From: Gammaproteobacteria bacterium
GTDB taxonomy: Bacteria; Pseudomonadota; Gammaproteobacteria; UBA6429; Thiohalophilaceae
DNA length: 64,000 bases
Assembly (NCBI GenBank): GCA_016125505.1
Contig: WGLP01000002.1
Location: 992,001-1,056,000, forward strand
Direction of reading: 5' to 3'
Position numbers and translations under genes: made by a program. Under the pieces are notes generated by a model. It searched no databases and had not been told where the DNA came from. It saw only the letters and a program-made list of their open reading frames with translations. Each line of letters begins with the position of its first letter. Position 1 is the first letter of the stretch. Positions 10,220-18,102 of the stretch are shown here, piece by piece.

Positions 10220-10260
10220 TGGCAGTTTTGGCAAATTCAGGGATAATTTGCCCTGTGCCA
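10220..10260 (+). other. Hairpin in the leader of the orphan kinase gene
   Basis: A nested inverted repeat: inner stem GGCAAATT (10230-10237) with AATTTGCC (10245-10252), and outer stem TGGCA (10220-10224) with TGCCA (10256-10260). An alternative pairing CAGGG (10238-10242) with CCCTG (10251-10255) excludes the inner stem. There is no T-run, so it is not a classic terminator. It ends 20 bases before the kinase start codon and could affect translation or mark the 3' end of flgJKL mRNA. Confidence 0.5.
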
Positions 10261-10280
10261 CAAAATAGAATTGATGCTGA

Positions 10281-11837
10281 ATGGAACAGCCACTGACGGG
10301 CAAGCAGTTTTACAATCGCCTGCGTTACTTGATTCTGACATCCTGGGTCGTTCCGCCTGTATTCGGATTTTCTTCGCTGGTATACATCAATATGTTCACC
10401 TCGAGAGAGGTTGTGGACATCCTCAGTAGCCCAATCGAATTGCTTTACATCGTTATCTGGATTGCGCTTGCGGTCTGGTATCTGCCATATCGCCTGAAAC
10501 CGGTCAGTCTCTTCCTCGACATGCCCGCAAGGCATGATGAAAACCGGGTGCAGGATTTATTACGTTCCTTTCCCGTCTACTTCTGGGCTGCGTTTCTGTT
10601 CTACGTATTATTGGCGCCGGCCTCGGTGATTTTGAGCGCCATGGGTTATTCCGATTATGTATTCAATCCCGTTGACTGGTTACGCCTGCATTTGATGGCG
10701 CTGATTGTCTCCATTATCGTCGGCTTGCCTCTGTTTTTTCTGATACTCAATCTGTTCGGGAAGGTGGCGCCCAGATTGCAATTGAAGAAACCGCATATCA
10801 GGCTCAAGAGCAAGGTGTTTTTAATCGGTGCATTGATGCCCCTGCTGATTGACACCATGCTTGTGCAGTATTACTGGTCGCGCACCGGTTATTTTACCCG
10901 GGAGACATTCTTCGTCTGGCTGACGCTGGAGATACTGGCAATCTGCGGCAGTCTGATTTTCGTCCGCAGTATCGGTCAGTCATTGAGTCCCTTGCAGACC
11001 TTGATTGATAAGGACAGTGGCATGTCACACCTTGGGGCTGCCCTTATCCCCAAATCCACCGATGAGTTGGGTGTTATTACGTATGATTATCATCAGATGC
11101 TCGAAGAGCTCGATACCCACCGGCACGAACTGGAAGTACAGGTGGATAAGCGTACGCAGGAACTGACCACGATCAATATGGAACTCGAATCCTTTGCGTA
11201 TTCGGTCTCGCATGATTTGCGCGCCCCGTTGCGCTCGATCAACGGGTTCGCGCATATCCTGTTTGAAAACTATGCGCGTGAACTCGACGAAGAAGGGCGG
11301 GATTACCTGCAGCGGATCATGGATTCCTCGGCGCGAATGTCGCAAATCATCGATGGTCTGCTGAACCTGTCGCGCATGACCCGCACCAGTCTGAAACTGG
11401 AAAAGGTCGATCTGTCCGCGATGGTGGCCGAAATCCTGAAAACGCAAAAGGCCAATAAAAGCGAGCGTCTGATCGAAACCCGGGTGTTACCCGGCCTGAC
11501 GATCACCGCAGATAAAAATCTGATCCACATTATGCTGGAAAATCTGCTGAGTAACGCCCTGAAGTTTACCGCGTATAAGAAACATACCATCATTGAGGTC
11601 GGCATGACGGAGAAGGAGGGCGAGCCCTGGTTTTATATCAGTGACAACGGCGCCGGGTTTGAAATGCGGTTTGCCGACAAACTGTTCCAGGCGTTTCAGC
11701 GCCTGCATCCGCAGTATGAGTTCGAAGGTATTGGCATCGGTCTCGCCACCGTGAAGCGTATCGTCAATTTGCACGGCGGCAAAATCTGGGCGGAGGCGAA
11801 GCCTGACGAGGGCGCGACGTTTTATTTCAGGCTGTAA
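10281..11837 (+). CDS. Orphan membrane-bound sensor histidine kinase
   Basis: 518 aa. About six hydrophobic segments occupy residues 10-230 (for example YIVIWIALAVWYLP and LIVSIIVGLPLFFLIL). Then comes a HAMP-like linker, a coiled coil and a HisKA domain with SVSHDLRAPLRSING (phospho-acceptor His at about 311). The ATPase domain has the N box (ENLLSNALKFT), G1 (DNGAGFEM) and G2 (GIGIGLATVKRIV). The kinase core resembles phytochrome/Cph1-type kinases. No response regulator is adjacent, and the signal is unknown. It sits between flgL and flagellin but may be unrelated to motility. Confidence 0.85.
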   Translation: MEQPLTGKQFYNRLRYLILTSWVVPPVFGFSSLVYINMFTSREVVDILSSPIELLYIVIWIALAVWYLPYRLKPVSLFLDMPARHDENRVQDLLRSFPVYFWAAFLFYVLLAPASVILSAMGYSDYVFNPVDWLRLHLMALIVSIIVGLPLFFLILNLFGKVAPRLQLKKPHIRLKSKVFLIGALMPLLIDTMLVQYYWSRTGYFTRETFFVWLTLEILAICGSLIFVRSIGQSLSPLQTLIDKDSGMSHLGAALIPKSTDELGVITYDYHQMLEELDTHRHELEVQVDKRTQELTTINMELESFAYSVSHDLRAPLRSINGFAHILFENYARELDEEGRDYLQRIMDSSARMSQIIDGLLNLSRMTRTSLKLEKVDLSAMVAEILKTQKANKSERLIETRVLPGLTITADKNLIHIMLENLLSNALKFTAYKKHTIIEVGMTEKEGEPWFYISDNGAGFEMRFADKLFQAFQRLHPQYEFEGIGIGLATVKRIVNLHGGKIWAEAKPDEGATFYFRL

Positions 11838-11849
11838 TGTCCCGTTGGG

Positions 11850-12116
11850 TTACAGCTTCAGCGTCTCAAACGGTTTGCCGGCAAATAATTCAGGTTCTTG
11901 TTCGTAGATCAATTGCATCAAATGAAATCTGGCCTTGTCGCGCGAGGGGAAAGGACCGGCGATGCCATCGAATAACTCCATACCCTCGCTAATCTCCATT
12001 TCGCCGCGCGTACGCACAAACCAGCCGACCCGCCTGATATAAAAAAAGCGGTAGCGGTTGCAGCGGTATTGTTTACCGCCGCGATGAATCTGTATGTGTG
12101 ATTTAAACGCGAACAT
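11850..12116 (-). CDS. Small conserved-type protein of unknown function
   Basis: 88 aa, convergent with the kinase gene. The sequence is basic at the N-terminus, with RGGKQYRCNRYRFFYIRRVGWFVRTRGE, in pieces, followed by GPFPSRDKARFHLMQLI. The pattern 'aromatic-GWFVRTRG...GPF.S...A' resembles small DUF6316-like proteins of Gammaproteobacteria; this is from memory and weak. No signal peptide or membrane segment. The function is not known. Confidence 0.55.
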   Translation of the reverse strand: MFAFKSHIQIHRGGKQYRCNRYRFFYIRRVGWFVRTRGEMEISEGMELFDGIAGPFPSRDKARFHLMQLIYEQEPELFAGKPFETLKL

Positions 12117-12490
12117 GATCCCTGGTGCTGGCCGTTTCTAGCTGTACCCGCGCGGATGCCGGCGAACAGGACATCCTGATCGAAAGCGAAGCAGGACCCC
12201 CTTTTAGTATGGCGATATTTTGCCATTTTTATCCAGTGAATAGCGATTTTTTATCCCGGCTTGCCGGTGAGCCGCGCCCGTGTATGAATTACCCATTGTT
12301 AACAATAAGTTACCGTTGATAACACGCGGCAAAAATTTTCCGTAGAGTCTATAAAGATGTCCAGATCAGGGACGCTAGGATCCTCGGGAGCGGTGATTAC
12401 ACCCAATTTTCTGTGTGTATGTCCGCTGTGTTAGTCCTCCATCGGCTGCCACCGGAGGGGGACGGTAAGTTAAAGAGGAGCAACTGCGTC
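12117..12490. other. Non-coding region upstream of flagellin
   Basis: 374 bases without a convincing gene. It holds the perfect 12-bp palindrome ATTGTTAACAAT at 12295-12306, an AT-rich stretch, the candidate sigma28 promoter at 12352-12378 and a leader of about 105 bases ending in the fliC ribosome site GAGGAG (12474-12480). An in-frame extension of fliC back to 12413 has no ribosome site and would spoil the conserved flagellin N-terminus. Confidence 0.6.
12352..12378 (+). promoter_or_regulatory. Candidate sigma28 (FliA) promoter of fliC
   Basis: TAAA (12352-12355), 15 bases, then GACGCTAG (12371-12378). The -35 core and spacing match the sigma28 consensus TAAA-N15-GCCGATAA exactly; the -10 matches at five of eight positions. 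The position is right for a class IV flagellin promoter. fliA itself is in this window. Confidence 0.5.
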
Positions 12491-13942
12491 ATGCCTCAAA
12501 TTATCAATACCAACATTATGTCGCTCAATGCGCAGCGAAACCTGAACACCTCACAAGGTGCCTTACAGGTTTCACTGCAGCGCCTGTCTTCCGGTCTGCG
12601 TATCAACAGTGCCAAAGACGACGCCGCAGGTCTCGCGATTTCTGAGCGTTTTACTTCGCAAATTCGTGGTTTGAACCAGGCCGTGCGTAACGCCAACGAC
12701 GGTATCTCTCTGGCCCAGACTGCTGAAGGTGCGTTAGCCGAGTCGGGCAACATCCTGCAACGTATCCGTGAGCTCGCTGTGCAATCTGCCAATGCCACGA
12801 ACTCATCTTCAGACCGTCAAGCGCTGCAGGCTGAAGTAAGTCAGTTAGTGCAAGAACTGGACCGTATTTCCACGAACACGGAGTTCAACGGGCAGAAACT
12901 GCTGGATGGTACCTTCGGTACGGCCGTATTCCAGGTCGGCGCCAATGCCAACCAGACGATCCAGACCACCACGAGCAACTTCCGTACTTCCCAGTTCGGT
13001 GATCACCGTATCGAAGGCATGGCCAGCTCCGCCGCGTCCACCAACCGCTATGCGCAAGGTGACCATCTGGTGGTAGCCGGTAACCTGGGTACACGTGAAC
13101 TTGCCATTGATCCGGGTGCGAGCGCGAAGACCGTGGCTGAGAAGGTAGATGCCAAGAGCAGTGAAACCGGCGTCAAGGCGTTTGCCAAGACCGAAATCGG
13201 CATGAGCTTCTCCAAGGCAGGTGCCTATACCCTGAACGTCCAGTCTGACAACAACAAGGCTACCTCGATCTCCTTCACCCTGTCCGGGACCGAAGGCAAC
13301 GATGGTCTGTCTGCTGCTGTTACGGCATTCAACGATATCGCCTCCAAGACGGGTGTTACCGCGCGCGTGAGCCAGGACAGCAAGTCCATCGTCCTGTCCA
13401 ATGCCAGTGGTAACAACATCACCGTAAGCGATACCGTCAACCCCAATGCCGGTGACGTCATGGTCGGTGGTAATGGCCAGCAAGGTTCCGGTGTCACGCT
13501 GGCCGCAAACGGTGCCGCAGAACAAGCGGTCGTTGTTGGTCAGGTTACCTTCGATTCCGACAAGTCATTCGGTATCACGGGTATGGCCGGCGCAACCACG
13601 ATGAACGCGCAGGAAGCTTCCAAGATGCATGCCGTTCAGGATATGGATATCAGTACCGTGGATGGTGCGAACATGGCCTTGTCAATCGTCGATGCTGCCC
13701 TGAACACCGTAAACGCACAACGTGCGAAATTCGGTGCTATCCAGAGCCGCTTCGGTTCCACGATTGCCAACCTGTCAACCAACGTCGAAAACCTGAATGC
13801 AGCCCGTTCACGTATTCGTGACGCGGACTACGCCCAGGAGACAGCGGAACTTACCCGTTCGCAAATCCTGCAACAAGCCGGTGTGGCGATGTTGGCACAA
13901 GCGAACGCAGCTCCGCAGAGCGTTTTGTCATTGCTGAAATAA
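12491..13942 (+). CDS. fliC: Flagellin (filament subunit)
   Basis: 484 aa from the ATG at 12491, ten bases after GAGGAG; the product starts with the universal flagellin [18 protein letters not shown]. The conserved D0/D1 N-terminal helix region ([20 protein letters not shown]) covers residues 1-140. A variable exposed domain follows at about 175-390. The C-terminal D1/D0 region ([18 protein letters not shown] to the end, LSLLK) is complete. It is exported by the flagellar type III system with FliS as chaperone. It is the only flagellin gene in the window. Confidence 0.97.
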   Translation: MPQIINTNIMSLNAQRNLNTSQGALQVSLQRLSSGLRINSAKDDAAGLAISERFTSQIRGLNQAVRNANDGISLAQTAEGALAESGNILQRIRELAVQSANATNSSSDRQALQAEVSQLVQELDRISTNTEFNGQKLLDGTFGTAVFQVGANANQTIQTTTSNFRTSQFGDHRIEGMASSAASTNRYAQGDHLVVAGNLGTRELAIDPGASAKTVAEKVDAKSSETGVKAFAKTEIGMSFSKAGAYTLNVQSDNNKATSISFTLSGTEGNDGLSAAVTAFNDIASKTGVTARVSQDSKSIVLSNASGNNITVSDTVNPNAGDVMVGGNGQQGSGVTLAANGAAEQAVVVGQVTFDSDKSFGITGMAGATTMNAQEASKMHAVQDMDISTVDGANMALSIVDAALNTVNAQRAKFGAIQSRFGSTIANLSTNVENLNAARSRIRDADYAQETAELTRSQILQQAGVAMLAQANAAPQSVLSLLK

Positions 13943-13948
13943 GTGAGT

Positions 13949-13974
13949 GGGAACGTTGAACATGAGACGTTCCC
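13949..13974 (+). terminator. Stem-loop after fliC
   Basis: Perfect 8-bp stem GGGAACGT (13949-13956) with ACGTTCCC (13967-13974) and a 10-base loop. There is no T-run, so it may be an attenuator or an mRNA-stabilising 3' structure rather than a full terminator. It would leave abundant fliC mRNA with less read-through into flaG, which starts 21 bases later. Confidence 0.6.
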
Positions 13975-13995
13975 GTTACCTAGAGAGGTAAAGTT

Positions 13996-14418
13996 ATGGC
14001 TAATCATTCCATAGCGACAGTCACCTCGCTGGTAAACACAACTAACAGCAATAGTGAGATCAACGTGACCCGCATCAAGGATATCGATGCGGCGAACAAA
14101 CACCATCAGGGAGATGCCCTCGCCAATATTGCCTCGGCAAAGGCGGCGGCGGCGGAGCAGGTGAAGGTCTCACGAGAAGCGTTCAATAGGGTTGTCAGCG
14201 AGTTAGAAACCTTTGTGCAGAAGGCTCAACGCAACCTGGATTTTCAGGTAGATGACAAAACCGGGCGCGTTGTCGTCAAGGTAATCGACGCAACGGATGA
14301 TTCGGTAATACGGCAAATTCCGTCCGAAGAGATGCTTGCACTGTCTCAACGGATTCAGGATTATCTCGATAAGAATCAGATGGATATGAGAGGGATGTTA
14401 CTCGAGATAAAGGCCTAG
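13996..14418 (+). CDS. flaG: FlaG family flagellar protein
   Basis: 140 aa. FlaG proteins are encoded between flagellin and fliD in polar flagellates and influence filament length. The C-terminal half has the family core (LDFQVDDKTGRVVVKVID, then IRQIPSEEMLALSQRIQDYL). The N-terminal half is variable and hydrophilic. Ribosome site AGAGAGG precedes the ATG. It is probably read from the fliC promoter past the stem-loop. Confidence 0.9.
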   Translation: MANHSIATVTSLVNTTNSNSEINVTRIKDIDAANKHHQGDALANIASAKAAAAEQVKVSREAFNRVVSELETFVQKAQRNLDFQVDDKTGRVVVKVIDATDDSVIRQIPSEEMLALSQRIQDYLDKNQMDMRGMLLEIKA

Positions 14419-14421
14419 GGA

Positions 14422-14437
14422 TGGCACCGGAATTGCT
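14422..14437 (+). promoter_or_regulatory. Sigma54 promoter of fliD
   Basis: TGGCAC-CGGAA-TTGCT matches the sigma54 -24/-12 consensus at every core position with exact spacing. It lies in the flaG-fliD gap, 66 bases before the fliD ATG. It is one of the two best sigma54 matches in the window. Confidence 0.88.
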
Positions 14438-14503
14438 TTAGTACCGGGTAGTGCCGGCCCCGGCAACGGGGCCGGACATCCAATTACCATCTGAGGTTTT
14501 GAA

Positions 14504-16528
14504 ATGCCGGGAATTTCCCCTACAGGTAGCAGCGGCAGCAATATCGACGTCAAGGGACTCGTCGATAAGCTGATTAAGGCGGAAGGCGGTCCCACCGTGG
14601 GCCGTCTTGATAAGCAGGAAGCCAAGATTCAGGCGGATATCTCCGCCATGGGCGCGTTTCGCAGCGCCTTATCCGATTTCCAGAATACCTTGGGCAAGTT
14701 GCGCAAGCCGGAAGACATGCGCAAGATGAGCGCAACGACCTCCGACAAGGACAAGATTGAGATCACGGCCAGTCCGGAAGCGCAGGAAGGCAGTTACAAT
14801 GTGGAGGCGCTGCAATTGGCCCAGGCCCAGCGCCTGACCTCCGATATCTTCGACAGCGATCTGAACCCCATCGGCAAGGGCAGCCTGACCTTTCAATTCG
14901 GCAAGATCGATCCCCAGACCGGCAAGTTTGTGCCGAATGCCAAGGCTACGGTAAAGACCATTCAAATCACGGATACCAACAATTCCTTGCGGGGCATCAA
15001 GGGTGCCATCAACGAGGCGAATTTCGGGGTGCGTGCCTCGCTCATCAACGGCGAGAAGGGGACGCGGCTGGTCCTGAGCGGCGAGAATACCGGCGAGATC
15101 AATGCCATGCGCATCGTCGTGCACGATGCGGATGGGAGTGATTTCGACCGCGGTGGCTTGTCGCGCTTGTCTTACGATCCCACCCAGCCGGGTGGCAAGG
15201 GCATTAACATGATCGAGAGTGCCAAGGCGCAGGATGCGGTGCTGCGTATCGACGGCATCGAGATCGCCAACGCCAACAATAACTTCGACAAGGCCATCGA
15301 TGGCGTCAACATTAATGTCAAGGCGGTCACGGGCGACCATCCCGTAAAGTTAAGCACCAGCTTCGATGTCGCCGGTGTGACCACGGCCATCGAAGACTTC
15401 GTCAAGACCTACAATGCGATGATCAACAACGTGCAGAACATCGCCGGTTACGATCCGAAAACCAAGACGGCCGGACCGCTGGCGGGTGATGCGGCGGTAC
15501 GCGGCATCGTGGATCAGATCCGCCGCACGATCTCTACCTCCTTCGGCGGCATCAATCCGGATTTTAACTCTCTCTCAAGCATCGGCATCTCAACCCAGAA
15601 CGACGGCACCCTGACCATCGATAGCGGCAAGCTGCGCCACGCGGTGGAAGAGGACATGGTGCAGGTCAGTAAATTATTCGCACGCGCCGGTTCCGCGACA
15701 GACCCGCTGATACGGTATGTGAAGGCAGACGATGATTCACGCATGGGCGCGTATGACGTGTATATCACGCGGCTGGCGACGCAAGGGCATTACATCGGCG
15801 GCGAGCCGGCATTCGGCCAGAGTTTTCAAATTGCGGAAGGCAAGAACCAGCTGGTGATGAAGGTCGATGGTGTGACCAGCGATGAGATCAAGCTGCCCGG
15901 CAGCAACTATACCAGCGGCCAGGAAGTGGCCGAGGCATTGCAACGCGCCATCAATAGCGACGAAACCTTCAAACGTAACAATGTCAGTGTCAGCGTGAAG
16001 TATCTCGCGGATCAGTTCGTGATCAGCTCCAAGCGCGAAGGCTCGGCATCACGGGTGGATGTGATGTCCTCCGGTGCTGATATCCGTGATCTCGGTATCG
16101 ACCCTGCCGAAGGACTGGCAGGAGAAGATGTGCATGGCACCATCGGCGGCGAACCGGCAAACGGGCATGGGCAAAACCTTACCGGACGCGGCAAGGCCGC
16201 GGGCATCGAGATCGAAGTGCTTGGCGGCAAGACCGGTGCGCGTGGCCAGGTAAGTTATTCACGCGGTGTCGCGGAACAACTCGGTGGCCTGCTCGACAAC
16301 TATCTCGGCAGTAGCGGGCTGCTGGATACCCGTAACAAGGGCTATCAACATCGTATCGAGGATATTACGCATCAGCGCGACGACTTGAATCGACGGCTGT
16401 CCGTCTCGCGGGAACGCCTGATGAAGAAATTCAGCAATCTGGATGAGACGATCAGTCGCATGCACGAGACCAGTAATTATTTAACAAACCAGTTGGCGCA
16501 TTTGCCAGGGGCGGGAAAACCAGGATAA
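14504..16528 (+). CDS. fliD: Flagellar filament cap protein FliD (HAP2)
   Basis: 674 aa. FliD caps the filament and guides flagellin folding. The N-terminal region (GSSGSNIDVKGLVDKLIKAE and LDKQEAKIQADISAMGAFRS) and the C-terminal coiled coil (ITHQRDDLNRRLSVSRERLMKKF) are typical. It is longer than the 470-aa enteric protein because of extra surface-exposed sequence in the middle, as is common in polar flagellates. Its own sigma54 promoter precedes it. Confidence 0.95.
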   Translation: MPGISPTGSSGSNIDVKGLVDKLIKAEGGPTVGRLDKQEAKIQADISAMGAFRSALSDFQNTLGKLRKPEDMRKMSATTSDKDKIEITASPEAQEGSYNVEALQLAQAQRLTSDIFDSDLNPIGKGSLTFQFGKIDPQTGKFVPNAKATVKTIQITDTNNSLRGIKGAINEANFGVRASLINGEKGTRLVLSGENTGEINAMRIVVHDADGSDFDRGGLSRLSYDPTQPGGKGINMIESAKAQDAVLRIDGIEIANANNNFDKAIDGVNINVKAVTGDHPVKLSTSFDVAGVTTAIEDFVKTYNAMINNVQNIAGYDPKTKTAGPLAGDAAVRGIVDQIRRTISTSFGGINPDFNSLSSIGISTQNDGTLTIDSGKLRHAVEEDMVQVSKLFARAGSATDPLIRYVKADDDSRMGAYDVYITRLATQGHYIGGEPAFGQSFQIAEGKNQLVMKVDGVTSDEIKLPGSNYTSGQEVAEALQRAINSDETFKRNNVSVSVKYLADQFVISSKREGSASRVDVMSSGADIRDLGIDPAEGLAGEDVHGTIGGEPANGHGQNLTGRGKAAGIEIEVLGGKTGARGQVSYSRGVAEQLGGLLDNYLGSSGLLDTRNKGYQHRIEDITHQRDDLNRRLSVSRERLMKKFSNLDETISRMHETSNYLTNQLAHLPGAGKPG

Positions 16529-16535
16529 GTAAGAG

Positions 16536-16551
16536 TGGCAGTGATTTTGCT
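16536..16551 (+). promoter_or_regulatory. Sigma54 promoter of fliS operon
   Basis: TGGCAG-TGATT-TTGCT, with one deviation from TGGCAC-N5-TTGCW and exact spacing. It lies just after the fliD stop and 35 bases before fliS. It would give the chaperone genes a promoter separate from fliD. Confidence 0.78.
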
Positions 16552-16585
16552 TAGTACACGATAAGCAGTTTCTCAGGAGTCTAGT

Positions 16586-16996
16586 ATGAATACGACAAAC
16601 TTTAATAACGCGGTGAAACAGTACAGCCAGGTGGGAGTGACCAGCGGCGTGGAGCAGGCGAGTCCTCACCGTCTGATCCAGATGCTGATGGGCGGCGCGA
16701 TCGATCGCATTGCGATTGCCAAGGGCGCGATGGAACGCAAGGATACCGCGAACAAAGGTGCGAACATCAGTTGGGCGATTTCGATCGTCGATGGTCTGCG
16801 TGCCAGCCTCGACAAGAATGCCGGCGGTGAGATCGCGCAAAACCTCGACGACCTCTACGATTATATGATTCGTCGTCTTATGCGCGCGAACATGGAGGAT
16901 AATCCGGACCTGCTGGATGAAGTGCTGTCCTTGCTGCGTTCAATCAAATCCGCCTGGGATAGCCTGCCCAAGCAATTACACGCGACCGCCGGTTAG
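16586..16996 (+). CDS. fliS: Flagellin export chaperone FliS
   Basis: 136 aa, normal size. FliS binds the flagellin C-terminus in the cytoplasm and prevents early polymerisation. Helical family motifs are present: NAVKQYSQVGV, SPHRLIQMLMGGAIDRI and LYDYMIRRLMRANMEDNPDLLDEVLSLLRSI in pieces. It starts the fliS-fliT-PilZ unit. Confidence 0.95.
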   Translation: MNTTNFNNAVKQYSQVGVTSGVEQASPHRLIQMLMGGAIDRIAIAKGAMERKDTANKGANISWAISIVDGLRASLDKNAGGEIAQNLDDLYDYMIRRLMRANMEDNPDLLDEVLSLLRSIKSAWDSLPKQLHATAG

Positions 16997-17011
16997 GGGA
17001 CAACGGACAAA

Positions 17012-17332
17012 ATGGAATTTCTCTCTTTGCAACAGGGTGCGGATAAGGTCCTACGCCTGAGTCATCGCATGCTGGAGACGGCGGAGCAGGGCGAGTGGGA
17101 CTTGCTGGGTCAGCTCGAACAGGAGCGCAGTCGTTCTCTGGACAGTCTGTTTCAGCATCCACAGATGCCGAACGCCTTGCCCACCATTGCTCACGCCTTG
17201 CAGCAGGTCATGGAACTGGACCGGCGCTGCATTGCACTCGGCCAACAGGCGCGTGACGCCATGGCCGCGGAGATCAAGCAACAATCGCAAGGGCAACACG
17301 CCGTGCGTCGTTACCTGGATTGCCAGGGCTGA
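17012..17332 (+). CDS. fliT: FliT-like flagellar chaperone
   Basis: 106 aa, predicted all-helical, 15 bases after fliS. Size, position and the pattern of helix-forming residues (LRLSHRMLETAEQGEWDLLG with a Trp-containing first helix) fit FliT-type chaperones, which bind FliD and in some bacteria regulate gene expression. Sequence similarity in this family is low, so position is the main evidence. Confidence 0.7.
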   Translation: MEFLSLQQGADKVLRLSHRMLETAEQGEWDLLGQLEQERSRSLDSLFQHPQMPNALPTIAHALQQVMELDRRCIALGQQARDAMAAEIKQQSQGQHAVRRYLDCQG

Positions 17333-17344
17333 ACGCGCCATACT

Positions 17345-17911
17345 GTGTTTGTCTCAACCAGAGACACGATGTCATCAACACAGCGAAACCGAGTTATCCC
17401 TATGCCAGGCACCATCCTGCTCGAACGCCAGTTGCCCTTGCGTTGGTCCCCTGCGGATACAGCCACGGGTCGCATACCGGCGCCGCAGCACCAGCTAATT
17501 TTTACCCTGCTCGAACATCTGGATGAACCGCTGCTGCATAAATCGGAGGGCGAACAAACCGGCGAGCTGGTACGCATCGAGACCAAACTCAACATCATCA
17601 TGCAGTTGCTGGGACAGCTGCTGCAGACCCGGGAATCGCCGCAAACCCTGCACGCGATTCGTTTTACCAGTGATACCCTGGCCTGGAAAGTGGAACAGGC
17701 GCTGCCGATCGGCAGTCTGTTGCAGGTGACGGTCTATCCGGATCAGAAGATCCCGTTGCCGGTGACATTTTTAGCGAGCGTTATCGCGGTCACTGACTTC
17801 TGGATGGAAGTGGACATGCATGGCCTGAGCGAAGAGGAACGGGCTATCTGGTCGCGTTGGGTATTCCGTCAGCACCGACGCCAGGTTGCGCAGGCGCGCG
17901 CTGCCGGCTAG
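17345..17911 (+). CDS. PilZ-like protein of the flagellar cluster
   Basis: 188 aa from a GTG at 17345; ATGs at 17369 and 17402 are also in frame, and the conserved part (ILLERQLPLRW) begins only after 17402. It resembles the PilZ-like proteins encoded after fliST in Pseudomonas: a long helix with VRIETKLNIIMQLLGQLL, a beta-barrel-like region, and the ending MHGLSEEERAIWSRWVFRQHRR. The canonical c-di-GMP motifs RxxxR and D/NxSxxG are not evident, so binding of the nucleotide is doubtful. It is the last gene of the fliS unit. Confidence 0.65.
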   Translation: MFVSTRDTMSSTQRNRVIPMPGTILLERQLPLRWSPADTATGRIPAPQHQLIFTLLEHLDEPLLHKSEGEQTGELVRIETKLNIIMQLLGQLLQTRESPQTLHAIRFTSDTLAWKVEQALPIGSLLQVTVYPDQKIPLPVTFLASVIAVTDFWMEVDMHGLSEEERAIWSRWVFRQHRRQVAQARAAG

Positions 17912-17933
17912 CTGGCAATATCGGGATAAATCT

Positions 17934-17962
17934 TTGGACTCAGACAGTTGCATACTTATATA
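17934..17962 (+). promoter_or_regulatory. Possible sigma70 promoter upstream of fleQ
   Basis: TTGGAC (17934-17939), 17 bases, TATATA (17957-17962). Match quality is moderate. A second weak candidate starts with TTGACT at 17992. Either would serve fleQ, which in related bacteria is transcribed by sigma70 rather than by sigma54. Confidence 0.35.
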
Positions 17963-17964
17963 TA
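17951..17964. repeat. Shared 14-mer CATACTTATATATA, copy 1
   Basis: An identical 14-base string occurs here and at 39971-39984; both are preceded by a CAGACA stretch. Each copy sits in an intergenic region of the motility cluster (before fleQ, and after fliA). It overlaps the possible sigma70 -10 element. It could be a common operator or simply AT-rich promoter sequence. Confidence 0.4.
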
Positions 17965-18102
17965 AGTCCATTCAGTATATCCGCCAAATTTTTGACTTTC
18001 CTGTCGTCTCTAGCTAACCTCTCATACAGTGCCTGAGGCACGCGCGCGGAGCCGGGATCGCGCAGAACATAATCCCAAGCCTTGAGTCTGCCAGGAAGAG
18101 AC

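Noticed and set aside
10220-10260. Sigma54 promoter before the kinase (TGGCAG, TGGCAC strings nearby)
   Set aside because: No GC at the required ten-base distance from the GG pairs.
12413-12490. N-terminal extension of flagellin
   Set aside because: Flagellins start at the conserved MPQIINTN; the strong ribosome site belongs to 12491.
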